64,000 bases of DNA from positions 16,415-80,414 of the forward strand of contig JALOOM010000040.1 in assembly GCA_025454395.1 (NCBI GenBank), in the 5' to 3' direction. Positions 1 to 8,315 of the stretch are shown here, one piece after another. The translations under genes were made by a program, and so were the position numbers. Below the pieces are notes generated by a model that had not been told where the DNA came from, made no database searches, and was given only the letters and a program-made list of their open reading frames with translations. The stretch is from Elainella sp. Prado103. GTDB taxonomy: Bacteria > Cyanobacteriota > Cyanobacteriia > Elainellales > Elainellaceae. Every line of letters begins with the position of its first letter. Positions within the stretch are counted from its first letter, which is position 1.

Positions 1-1
1 C

Positions 2-1510
2 ACCGATCAAGCTACCGTGGCTCGACCCTTATCTCAGTTGCGGCGCAACCTCAGACGATCGGGGATTGCTCAAATCGAATCTGCCCTGTTTGAGGTCACA
101 GCAGACTTACAAAGCCGTGATTTGTCGCTCCTTGAGCGGGCTGTGCTAGCGGGCCGACATCGAGAATTGCGGGCGGCGCGTTGGTTTGTGAGCTACCTGT
201 TAGCGACCCCCAGTCTGGATACGGCGAGTTCTGATCGGCCAATGGCCAGAACTGCTCGATCCAGTAGCACGGCTTCAACTAGATTAGACGCATCCAGCCC
301 AGGGCAATCACTTGTCCAACAGCCGCTCTCCAGATCCCTTCAATCTTCTCGCAATGCAACCGGACAGAGAAGCTGGGCAGATTCTTCAGTCAGCGCTGAG
401 CCTGTCCGATCGCGTTCAACCCCGTCTAATGCCGACCCCAACCTCGACCCCAACCTCGACCCCAACCTCGACCCCAATTTCGAACCTGTGGGAGCGATCG
501 TTCCTGTTCCCTCCGAAATTATTGTGGATGTTCAGAATGCTCAATCTCTGACTTTCGATACTGTACTGGAGAAAATGCAGTCTGGGCTGGTCAATCAGAC
601 AGAAATCACATTGGAAGTCGATATTCTACGGGAAGATAAGCGGCGCGAGTTGTTCTACCTGGTGTTACAAAAATTGGAAGCCATGCTTAGTGAGCTGCGC
701 TATTCCCAAGTCACCGCAGAGCAATTACCGGCGAAACGATCGATGATTTTGCTAGATTTGTGGCAGGCAGTCCTGATCGACTTTTTTGGCAAATATTACA
801 CCGTACCCCAGGGTGAGACTGAAGTAGCCGTGGTAGAAATGCTCCTGAACGATGCAGCGATCGTTCAGCAAGACATCCTAGACAAAATTCCTGGCATCAC
901 AGAATTGTTGCGTCATTTTCTGTTTCAGTTACCGCTCATTGTCGATAGCAACCCCTATCCACCCGGTAATCCTGCGGCCTTGGAACGGGCTGAGTTCCTA
1001 TTAGCCAACCTGATCATTCAAGTTGCAAATGCCGTCATGCAGCCGCTCTTGAACCGATTTGCCAAAGTGGAGGCGATCAAACAAAACTTCTTTAGTCGGC
1101 AACTGCTATCCAATCGGGAAATTGAGCGATTTCGCAATAATCTATCCTGGCGCTATCGAGTCGATCGGGTGTTTCGGGAACCCCAGCGCATTTTTGAAAG
1201 CGAATATCAACTATTGATTTTGACCGGACGTGGCATTCAACAAACTTCGATTTACGCTCCTCGCACCGATGAGCTAGAGCAACTGACTGGCATTCCCTAT
1301 ATTGTCACTCTGGCTCTGGAAACCCGTGACGCGATTGCACCTCGTCTGCGATCAGCAGTCTCGCTAGCAGGCAATACGCTGGTTTATGTGCTGACTGAAG
1401 TGATCGGTCGGGGCATTGGCTTGATTGGGCGAGGGGTGCTGAAAGGATTAGGCAATGTCTGGCAAGATCCGGGTAAAACTCGCTATGGTCGCGATCGACA
1501 GCAGCGATGA
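2..1510 (+). CDS. DUF3685 (Ycf55-like) family protein, 5' end outside window
   Basis: A GTG occurs at 17, but the frame is open to the window edge, so the true start is probably upstream and this is the C-terminal part. About 500 residues are visible. A weakly conserved Ser/Pro-rich linker (about residues 65-160) contains an imperfect 4-residue tandem PNLD repeat. It is followed by a helical domain ending in a segment with ILTGRGIQQTSIYAPR and a hydrophobic, Gly-rich C-terminus. This matches the cyanobacterial/plastid DUF3685 (Ycf55-like) family as I know it, whose members often carry an N-terminal receiver domain; that domain would lie off-window. The molecular function is unknown. No operon partner: the next gene starts about 270 bp downstream. 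Confidence 0.6.
   Translation, partial: TDQATVARPLSQLRRNLRRSGIAQIESALFEVTADLQSRDLSLLERAVLAGRHRELRAARWFVSYLLATPSLDTASSDRPMARTARSSSTASTRLDASSPGQSLVQQPLSRSLQSSRNATGQRSWADSSVSAEPVRSRSTPSNADPNLDPNLDPNLDPNFEPVGAIVPVPSEIIVDVQNAQSLTFDTVLEKMQSGLVNQTEITLEVDILREDKRRELFYLVLQKLEAMLSELRYSQVTAEQLPAKRSMILLDLWQAVLIDFFGKYYTVPQGETEVAVVEMLLNDAAIVQQDILDKIPGITELLRHFLFQLPLIVDSNPYPPGNPAALERAEFLLANLIIQVANAVMQPLLNRFAKVEAIKQNFFSRQLLSNREIERFRNNLSWRYRVDRVFREPQRIFESEYQLLILTGRGIQQTSIYAPRTDELEQLTGIPYIVTLALETRDAIAPRLRSAVSLAGNTLVYVLTEVIGRGIGLIGRGVLKGLGNVWQDPGKTRYGRDRQQR
434..481 (+). repeat. 12-bp in-frame tandem repeat, 4 units
   Basis: Three exact GACCCCAACCTC units and one variant encode the PNLDPNLDPN linker of the DUF3685 protein. 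The unit length is a multiple of three, so copy-number change would keep the frame. Confidence 0.85.
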
Positions 1511-1780
1511 TTCACCCCTTGGCATCACCCACCAATGGATTGCTTGGTGGAAATTGCTTGGTGGAATAGCAACCCATGCGACACAATGACTATGGGACAC
1601 AATGACTGAGGGGGGGCTGATGGTGCTCCAACCGGGTTGGAATATCTTGTGAATAGACAGTTGGCAAAGTTAGTCAAGTTAGCAAAGTTAGCAAAGTTAA
1701 AAAGGGGAATGAACTTGCAGTTTCCATTTTGGCGATCACCGTCCACTCTGACCGAAAGTGGGGTTGCTGGGTCGCGATCG

Positions 1781-2395
1781 ATGCATAATTTCCTGCGTCG
1801 CCTTTTGCCGGATCGACCGGGACAATCGCCAGCCGTCTGGCTGCTCAGTATTGCGATCGTGGGGTTGATTTGGCTGAGTAGCAGTCTGCCGGCCTTCGCC
1901 ATGCTGACTGACGATCGATTTGATGGTAATATTTTTCCACTCTACGCAGGCAATGGCTCAGTTGTACCACCGAAGGTTACGTTAAGCGAAGCTCTGCAGC
2001 GACAACGCCCTATCATTCTCGTGTTTTATGTCGATGACAGCCGAGACTGTAAGGAATATGCTTCAGTCATCTCACGACTGGATGGAGCCTACGGCTGGGC
2101 CGCCGATATCATTGCCTTAAGTGCTGACATGCTGCCGGTGCAAGATCGCTATGAACCCACCGAGCCAGGTTACTACTATAAAGGCTACGTGCCCCAAACC
2201 GTGATATTTAATGCCGCTGGTCAGGTGGTGCTGGATGCCAAGGGTGCTGTGCCCTATGAGCAGGTGGATGATGTGCTGCGAGAAGTATTTGATTTACTGC
2301 CCCGATCGGAATCAGTGGAGTTAAAGCGGCGGATGGTGAACGAATTGTCTACAGAAATTGTGGAACAAAAAGTGGAACAAGAAGTTAAAAATTAA
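1781..2395 (+). CDS. lumenal thioredoxin-like protein (thylakoid membrane photosystem I accumulation factor family)
   Basis: About 204 residues from ATG 1781. An N-terminal hydrophobic stretch (about residues 18-38) ends in LPAFA, a good signal-peptidase site, so export to the thylakoid lumen or periplasm is predicted. The mature part has the family blocks DDRFDGNIFPLYAGNGS, LVFYVDDSRDCKEYASV (one Cys, not a CxxC pair), EPGYYYKGYVPQT and REVFDLLPRSESVELKRR. These match cyanobacterial thioredoxin-fold proteins that databases name PSI accumulation factor; I recall that name without being able to check it. The lone Cys argues against classical disulfide reductase chemistry. In-frame starts at 1637 and 1709 exist, but they would add a repeat-derived KLAKLAKL leader before the signal peptide, so 1781 is preferred. 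A strong terminator follows at 2436. Confidence 0.65.
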   Translation: MHNFLRRLLPDRPGQSPAVWLLSIAIVGLIWLSSSLPAFAMLTDDRFDGNIFPLYAGNGSVVPPKVTLSEALQRQRPIILVFYVDDSRDCKEYASVISRLDGAYGWAADIIALSADMLPVQDRYEPTEPGYYYKGYVPQTVIFNAAGQVVLDAKGAVPYEQVDDVLREVFDLLPRSESVELKRRMVNELSTEIVEQKVEQEVKN

Positions 2396-2435
2396 TACAC
2401 TCCAGACAAAATAGCGCTGGTTTCGCTAATTTAGG

Positions 2436-2466
2436 GATGTCAGAGTCTTTTATCTGGCATCTTTTT
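2436..2466 (+). terminator. Rho-independent terminator
   Basis: A 9-bp stem GATGTCAGA / TCTGGCATC (one G.T pair) with an 8-nt loop is followed directly by TTTTT. It sits 40 bp after the stop codon of the thioredoxin-like gene. Confidence 0.8.
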
Positions 2467-2590
2467 CGTTCTGAATGATTGTAGATTAGATTGCTCGCCA
2501 CTACTCACTGAAACGATCGTCTAGAATTGCCCCCGTCGTTTCAATAACGCTCATTTTTGTAAATATTCTATCAACCAGCAGAATTTCTGC

Positions 2591-2750
2591 ATTACACCTC
2601 ACACTTAACCTGATTATTACACCTCACACTTAACCCGATCCATCTGTCTAGTTCATCTATCCAGCATTATCCCCTGGGTGCCGTTGGATATGAGTGAATG
2701 CCGTTGGGTATGACTGAATGCCGATGGATATGACTGAATGCCGATGGATC
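2591..2750. repeat. two short tandem arrays upstream of the FG-GAP gene
   Basis: A 20-bp unit (ATTACACCTCACACTTAACC) occurs exactly twice (2591-2610, 2616-2635). A second array has a 20-bp unit of the type TGCCGATGGATATGACTGAA, with three full imperfect copies and a partial fourth (2679-2750). Nothing else is recognisable in the 2467-2800 gap besides the ribosome-binding site of the next gene. Confidence 0.8.
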
Positions 2751-2800
2751 GCTCGAATCAAGTATTTCAATTCTGACCTGATTTTAAGGAGCATCTTTAT

Positions 2801-4558
2801 ATGTCTGTTAGCTTTAATGCCGCTACAACATTCACGATTGGACATGCGCCCAGTTCGATCGTAGTCACCGATCTAAATAAAGATAGTATTCTCGATATTC
2901 TCGTTGGCGGTAATGCCAGTAGCATATTTGGGTTCCCGCTCCCCGAAGGTTCACTTTCGGTCTTGTTAGGCAACGGCTCTGGGCAATTTGGCAGCCCTAT
3001 TTTGTCTTCTAGTCCCCAGTTTGGTCGAGCTAGCTCGATCGCCGTTGGTGATTTTGATGGGGATGGTAACTCCGATTTGATTAGCCTCGGTAATATATTC
3101 GGGGTTTCCGCCAGTAACTTCTTTTTAGCCCTGGGTGATGGCAAAGGTGGTTTTACACCGAGTAAAAATCTAATTTTGGGTGGTACTCCTCAGTCGGTTG
3201 CGGTAGGAGACATCGATAAAGACGGAGCGCTAGATGCCGTTGTGGCAGAAGGTGATAGCAGCGTTTCCATCTTGTTGGGGAATGGCAAAGGGGACTTCAA
3301 ATCGAATAGTGGCATTGCAGTAGATGGCAATGTCAGCGATGTCGTCTTACGAGATGTGAATGGCGATCAGGGGCTTGATCTGGCGATTTTATCGACCATT
3401 GGATCGGGGAGCGATCGAACCAGTCAATTTCAGATCCTGCAGGGCGATAGTCAAGGCAGCTTCACACCCCAAGATCCGGTTGATCTAGGGACAGGCAATT
3501 ATGGTGCTTCTGATCTGACCCTGGCAGATTTAAATGGGGATGGGCGACTGGATGCTATAGCATTAGTCGGGAATCAAATGACGGTCTTGCTATCTAGCCC
3601 CAGCCAAGAATTTCAGCCCGTTTTTGCCACCCAACTGCTTGCTAACAATATTAGTACCGGCGATTTTAATGGCGATGGCCGGATCGATATCGTGGCATCA
3701 TTGCAGTCTGGCAGTAATGGCACCGCTATCCTGCTAGGGAACGGTAAAGGTTATTTTAGTCGTCCAGCGACTTTTCTGCCCCAATCCAACTTTGGCAGCT
3801 CAATTGTGACTGGCGATTTCAATCGAGATAGCAAGCTAGACTGGGCCAGCATCAATCCTGGCTTTAGGGAAGTTGCGGTTTCGCTCAACTCCACCACGGT
3901 GAAAGATTCGATCGCTCAGGGAGTCCAAAATGGGGTGGGATATATCGATGCCTCTAGCGAAGAAAGCGGCAAAGTGACGATCGATCTAACCAAAGGAACC
4001 TTCGTCCTGGAGGGCACCACTCGCATCACCCGCTCGATCCGGAATGTCGATGAGGCGATCGGCACCATTTTTGATGATTCGATGACTGGCAACAAGCGCA
4101 ACAATCTGCTCAATGGCTTTGCTGGACGTGATGAACTGCTGGGTGAAGATGGCGATGATCGCCTGGTGGGTGGCGCGAGCAACGACCAGCTAGAAGGTGG
4201 AGACGGGAAGGATCGCTTTATCTTTACGACCACGCCAAACTATCCCGAAGGCTTAAACCAACCATTCCGGAAAGCCTTGCTGGGAGTCGATCGGATCCTG
4301 GATTTTGAACGGGGCAAAGATCAGATTGTGCTGGATCAAGGCTCCTTTACTGAAGTGGACAAGAAAGTGAAGTTTGATAGTGTGGATTCGATCAAAGAAG
4401 CACGTACCAGTTCAGGCATCATCACCTATATCCGGGACAGCGGCAAACTCTTCTACAACCCCAACGGTTCGCGATCGGGCTTTGGAGAAGGGGGGCTATT
4501 TGCTGTGTTAGAGGGAGATGTGAATTTAGGTCGGAAAGATTTCAGTGTATTCCTTTAA
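2801..4558 (+). CDS. FG-GAP/VCBS repeat protein with C-terminal RTX calcium-binding region
   Basis: 585 residues starting at ATG 2801, with AAGGAG about 10 nt upstream. Residues 1 to about 365 are FG-GAP/VCBS-type beta-propeller repeats, each with a Ca-binding loop such as DFDGDGNSD, DINKDGALD-like or DFNGDGRID. A short linker leads to RTX nonapeptides (GRDELLGEDGDDRLVGG...GGDGKDRF, about 445-475). The end is a hydrophobic-core domain (DRILDFERGKDQIVLD) of the kind that closes cyanobacterial RTX proteins. No N-terminal signal peptide is present, consistent with a type I secretion substrate carrying its signal at the C-terminus (inference). Likely an extracellular or surface adhesin/matrix protein; no enzyme domain is visible. 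No ABC exporter or HlyD-like partner is encoded in the window. Confidence 0.8.
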   Translation: MSVSFNAATTFTIGHAPSSIVVTDLNKDSILDILVGGNASSIFGFPLPEGSLSVLLGNGSGQFGSPILSSSPQFGRASSIAVGDFDGDGNSDLISLGNIFGVSASNFFLALGDGKGGFTPSKNLILGGTPQSVAVGDIDKDGALDAVVAEGDSSVSILLGNGKGDFKSNSGIAVDGNVSDVVLRDVNGDQGLDLAILSTIGSGSDRTSQFQILQGDSQGSFTPQDPVDLGTGNYGASDLTLADLNGDGRLDAIALVGNQMTVLLSSPSQEFQPVFATQLLANNISTGDFNGDGRIDIVASLQSGSNGTAILLGNGKGYFSRPATFLPQSNFGSSIVTGDFNRDSKLDWASINPGFREVAVSLNSTTVKDSIAQGVQNGVGYIDASSEESGKVTIDLTKGTFVLEGTTRITRSIRNVDEAIGTIFDDSMTGNKRNNLLNGFAGRDELLGEDGDDRLVGGASNDQLEGGDGKDRFIFTTTPNYPEGLNQPFRKALLGVDRILDFERGKDQIVLDQGSFTEVDKKVKFDSVDSIKEARTSSGIITYIRDSGKLFYNPNGSRSGFGEGGLFAVLEGDVNLGRKDFSVFL

Positions 4559-4592
4559 TATGCAATCAAAATATTAAGATGCAAGCGATTGA

Positions 4593-5480
4593 CTACTCCT
4601 GAGTTGCTAGCATCAATGTGCATTGAATACAGGTTATGGGATGGGCAGTAGTCGGAACGGCTAACACCTCGATGCTACCGCCCATTTTTTCCAACAACAT
4701 TTGGTTAACAATTAAAGACATTCCAGGGGAAGGAAGCGATCCTAACTCTGTGAGAGCAGCTAGCTCAGGAGCAGAAGGCATCTGAGTCATTTCTTCTTCA
4801 GCCGCCTGGAGCATACCCCGATCGCGTAAGGTAGACAGCAAATCGATCGGTTCTTGCCAGAATTCGGCAGGACGCTCATCTTCAATCCGAATCTGCACCT
4901 GCTGCTGGGCGGCATCCACTTGAGGAATCACCCGAATCACCCCTTCTCGCATCAAACTCATGGGGGTATCGACCAAGCTGACTAGCACTTGCTGTAACCA
5001 GCGCGGATCTGCGATCACCTGGATGTCTGGTGCGGGATATTCAATCTGTAAATGTTGGTTCCGGTTTTGGGCTTGCAGCATCAGTAAGCTTTCTAGCTCC
5101 ATGAAAATATCTTCCAGGCAAAGCGGTTGGATCTTGAGTTGTTCGGTGCCATACACAGCCTTGGAGACATTGATCAACCGATCGAGCAAGCCCAACAGTT
5201 TTTGAGCTGCTGCATAAGCCTGTGAGATAAACTCACGTTCTTCGGCGGGGTCTTCACAGAGATCGGCTAAGATCAACTGCTGTAAACTCATAATGCTATT
5301 CAAGGGCGATCGGAGTTCATGAGCGGTTCGAGCCAAGAAGCCCGCTTTAAATCGCTCGGAAGTTTGTGCCATCCGATAAGCGAGTTGAGTATGTTCTAGC
5401 TGCTCTTGCAGGTTTTGCAGGTTTTGCTGTGACTTGACCACCTGATTTTCAGACTCCGCTGTTCGAGAAGTATCTACCAT
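4593..5480 (-). CDS. degenerate histidine-kinase-like protein (HisKA with eroded ATPase domain)
   Basis: 295 residues. A predicted coiled coil (about residues 10-45) leads into a clear dimerisation H-box, FLARTAHELRSPLNS, with His54. The rest follows a histidine-kinase layout (leucine-rich helix, then ADPRWLQQVLVSL), but the ATPase N-box Asn is absent (SLVDTPMSLMREG where NLLsNAiKFT is expected). The D-x-G-x-G and G-rich lid motifs are also missing (IEDERPAEFW). It therefore probably cannot bind ATP and may be a phosphotransfer or docking protein. No membrane segment or sensor domain. It is convergent with the FG-GAP gene (34 bp between stops). The region upstream is repeat-filled. Confidence 0.6.
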   Translation of the reverse strand: MVDTSRTAESENQVVKSQQNLQNLQEQLEHTQLAYRMAQTSERFKAGFLARTAHELRSPLNSIMSLQQLILADLCEDPAEEREFISQAYAAAQKLLGLLDRLINVSKAVYGTEQLKIQPLCLEDIFMELESLLMLQAQNRNQHLQIEYPAPDIQVIADPRWLQQVLVSLVDTPMSLMREGVIRVIPQVDAAQQQVQIRIEDERPAEFWQEPIDLLSTLRDRGMLQAAEEEMTQMPSAPELAALTELGSLPSPGMSLIVNQMLLEKMGGSIEVLAVPTTAHPITCIQCTLMLATQE

Positions 5481-5925
5481 ATTTGGATCTACATTTGGAT
5501 CTACCAGAATTGGAATCTACAGTTGGGATCGATCGGAACTGGATTGACCAGAATTGGGTCTGCCAGAATTAGACCAGACCTGGGATCGACCAGAACTGGG
5601 ATCGATCAGAATCGGGATCGCTTGGATTATAGAATCGCCCCAATTGACCGATTGAGAAACGAACCAGAGGAAGCCATCGTGTTTCGTCTAGAGTACACTG
5701 CATTGGCTGGCTAGTCCTCAGGGTCTGCATAGTTGGCATCGTTTAGTCCTTTAATTTTTGATATCTTCATATTCTCAATACTGGAAACATGTCAGAAGAA
5801 CTTAATGTTGGCAGAATTCACGGTCAGATATTCTCTTAAATGGGTACTGGCTGGGCTTGACACCGGCTGATCATTCGACAACCTGTATTGCCTGGGTTCC
5901 CTTTTGCTGCGCTGTGTGATGCTTT
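5481..5925. other. divergent intergenic region with degenerate tandem repeats
   Basis: From 5483 to about 5625 the sequence is built from imperfect copies of words such as ATTTGGATCTAC, ACCAGAATTGGGATC and GGGATCGATCAGAA (period about 15-20). The remainder (5626-5925), before the FAD oxidoreductase, shows no gene. A 63-codon + strand frame here is a by-product of the repeats. Confidence 0.6.
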
Positions 5926-7512
5926 ATGACTCAACCTCTTGCTCGCTCCTACGATTTCATTTGTTTTGGTGATGAGGTTCCTGGTATTTTGGCGATCGTG
6001 ACTGCTGCCAGAGAATATCGTCGTCGTACCAATTCCTTTCCCCGCAGCTTGGTGATGTTCAAAGCTAACTCCCAAGATGGCGTGGGGGGGCATTTAGTCC
6101 GAGGCAGGCTGGCCTATTTGGATCGTAGTAGTGTGCCCCTTAACATTCGCCAGCGCTACCAACTTGGAGATTTTGGCGATCCACCAACCATTTATCAGGA
6201 GTTTCTGACTCGGGTTGGGGTCGGTAAAGTCTCCCTTGACCCGGATCGAGCCAACACTGTCCTACGGCAGATGCTGAGCGAGGCTGGAGTCGATATTCTC
6301 AGTCGGATCGATGTGGATTCGCTCATATTAGATGGCAGACGGATCCAAGGCATTCGGCTCAAACGAGGTGAAATCTATCTAGGCAAGCAATTTATCGACT
6401 GCACAGTCAATGCAGAACTTGCCCAGATGGCAGGGGTGGAAAAACTGCCTGGGTTCGCCCGCCTCGGATTGCCTGATTCCGAACTCTCCGTCACGCTCAT
6501 CTTTGAAACCCAAGGACTGAGTAGCCAAACCTTGCGATCCCTGGAGGATGCCTATCTAAAGCGATTCACCAACCCCAATGATGCCGAAGCGCAAAGCTGG
6601 TTGGATGTTGCATCAGGGCAAAATCCCGACTTTAAACAGCAACTGGTTCGCGATCTCTACTATCCAGATGGGCGACTGAAGCGGATGGATATCGGGAGCG
6701 ACTATATCGATATTTATGGAGAAGCCTTACCGATCGCCTATCATGCTTTTCGCGGCACCCCAATGGATTTAGCCGCCAGTGGCAGCATTTTAGACAATGC
6801 CAATGTGGCAATTTTGCCAGGTAGCCATCGCTTATCTTGGAATGGTTTACTCTTTTTCGTCACGGCTGCTGAGGCGGAAGCTCTCGCTCGGAATGGTGCC
6901 AAACCCACTGCCAGAATGCTGGAGGAAATGAGTTTTATCGATCGCTGGTATCGCAGCCTGGGAGCCACCAGTGTTAAGGCCGCTTCAGAATTGTATATTC
7001 GTCATGCAGGTAACATTGGCGGGGCATTAGAACCCTTACCCGGTGCCCAGATGATGGCAGGTGGATTGTCAGTTCATGAAGGCTTGGGTAGTTTTGGCTA
7101 TGCCTTTGATGCCAGAGGTGGAATTGATGGACTACAAGATCGGGCGATCACAGTAGGAGCCCCTGACCCCAATTTCAAAAAGCCCCTATTCAACATTGGT
7201 ATGCGTCATGCCCTGCTCCGTGATTTTCCCAATCTAGCGGTCTTGGGCCCGGCATCGGGCTTTGATGGCAACAGTAGTACGGCGGGTCGGATTGTGGAAT
7301 ATAACGTCGGGGTTGGTCAGGCGATCGGGATTGCTGCCTGCTTAGCTGTCTTGACCAATCGGGAGATGAACCGCTTCAGTAATACTGAGATTCGTAATGT
7401 TCTAGCTGCAACCGGACGCTTACCCAAGCTATATGGAGTGTACGATCCGGAGGAAACCGCTAGAGTCGCTCTATTTGAAAAGCTGATGGGTGTGCCCATT
7501 TACACGGTTTAA
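5926..7512 (+). CDS. FAD-dependent oxidoreductase
   Basis: 528 residues from ATG 5926. The N-terminus YDFICFGDEVPGILAIVTAARE occupies the place of the Rossmann beta-alpha-beta dinucleotide motif, but the classical GxGxxG is altered to GDEVPG. A C-terminal block, FPNLAVLGPASGFDGNSSTAGRIVEYNVGVGQAIGIAAC, resembles the second FAD-contact motif of the FAD_oxidored family. The central region (IDCTVNAELAQMAG) is also typical. I recognise this as a family common in cyanobacteria; its substrate is unknown. It is a single gene, convergent with the small membrane protein at 7545-7784. Confidence 0.7.
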   Translation: MTQPLARSYDFICFGDEVPGILAIVTAAREYRRRTNSFPRSLVMFKANSQDGVGGHLVRGRLAYLDRSSVPLNIRQRYQLGDFGDPPTIYQEFLTRVGVGKVSLDPDRANTVLRQMLSEAGVDILSRIDVDSLILDGRRIQGIRLKRGEIYLGKQFIDCTVNAELAQMAGVEKLPGFARLGLPDSELSVTLIFETQGLSSQTLRSLEDAYLKRFTNPNDAEAQSWLDVASGQNPDFKQQLVRDLYYPDGRLKRMDIGSDYIDIYGEALPIAYHAFRGTPMDLAASGSILDNANVAILPGSHRLSWNGLLFFVTAAEAEALARNGAKPTARMLEEMSFIDRWYRSLGATSVKAASELYIRHAGNIGGALEPLPGAQMMAGGLSVHEGLGSFGYAFDARGGIDGLQDRAITVGAPDPNFKKPLFNIGMRHALLRDFPNLAVLGPASGFDGNSSTAGRIVEYNVGVGQAIGIAACLAVLTNREMNRFSNTEIRNVLAATGRLPKLYGVYDPEETARVALFEKLMGVPIYTV

Positions 7513-7544
7513 TCTCAGCTCGTGAAACTCAGACAAAATCCTAC

Positions 7545-7784
7545 CTAGAAGTTGGGATCATGCTCGCTATCCCAGCACACTTCGTTTTGCCATTGTCGCC
7601 CCGATCGCTCGCACTCTGCTCGATCGTTGATCCAGGGAATGCCAGTCGGATGAATCTCTGCCGACACCGAAGCTTGTAGCCAGGGCTGAAATCCCCACAG
7701 CCAGCCTAAAGTGACGATCGAGCCCAAGAGGGCACAGAAGAAACTGATCTGAAACAAGTTTGCGTGATGGTACGGGGATTTCAT
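7545..7784 (-). CDS. small single-pass membrane protein, unknown function
   Basis: 79 residues. A hydrophobic helix (about residues 10-33, ISFFCALLGSIVTLGWLWGF) is followed by a soluble tail with two Cys (RAECERSGRQWQNEVCWDSE) that could form a disulfide in the lumen or periplasm. ATG 7784 is a plausible start. I do not recognise a family. Coding status is supported by the coherent membrane-plus-Cys layout and by its tight fit against the FAD oxidoreductase (32 bp between stops). Confidence 0.5.
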   Translation of the reverse strand: MKSPYHHANLFQISFFCALLGSIVTLGWLWGFQPWLQASVSAEIHPTGIPWINDRAECERSGRQWQNEVCWDSEHDPNF

Positions 7785-8065
7785 GCTTGCAGCTCACTCC
7801 CAAAGGGATGATAATCACAGGGATTTTACGGTTAACACTTCATCATCCTGCCCAATTTTCGCTAGATTGTCCAGTGCTTTAAGAAATCATCATGTTATAA
7901 ATGATACCCGATCGATCCTGGCAGACGAATCACACCATTCCGGCTGCCGTAACCCGCACCGATCATGTCACGAACCATATTTAACGACTTGTAACGTTGA
8001 TGTGAATAGAAGCTTAAATTCTTAGATTTAAGCCCAGAGATAATTTCCAATGATAAGGAAGTGAG

Positions 8066-8172
8066 CTGATTGACTGACAGAACTTAAACCGTCCTCACTC
8101 CAACCCCTCTCCCGGCGAAGGGCTTTCGAACCAGATTTTGATTTGAAGTCTCTGCGCTTCTGGTGAGATGCT
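8066..8172 (+). repeat. dispersed hairpin repeat, copy 1 (degenerate)
   Basis: Starts CTGATTGACTGACAGAACT, then a pyrimidine/purine hairpin (CCCCTCTCCC with GGCGAAGGG), then GGCTTTCGAACCAGATTTTG and a decayed right end. It aligns with copies at 29653, 19894 and 63904. It lies in the 530-bp gap upstream of the PTS operon; no gene is visible in the rest of that gap (7785-8065, 8173-8300). Confidence 0.75.
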
Positions 8173-8315
8173 TGTTTTTCACCTGAGCGAGCAGGATTCC
8201 ATCCTCACTTGTCGAGCCATGTCAGCCTCGGCGCTATACTTTCACCCTCGTCTGGATTAGCTCCCCGCCTTGCAGCACTTTCTCAATTCGCAGCATCACT
8301 GAAAGGAGATTACGA

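Noticed and set aside
5523..5714. Small plus-strand frame upstream of the FAD oxidoreductase
   Set aside because: Mostly encoded by the intergenic repeat (IGTGLTRIGS-like words); no ribosome-binding site or family resemblance.
7783..8025. 80-codon plus-strand frame in the gap before the PTS
   Set aside because: No domain or membrane character, and it begins over the start codon of the opposite small membrane gene.
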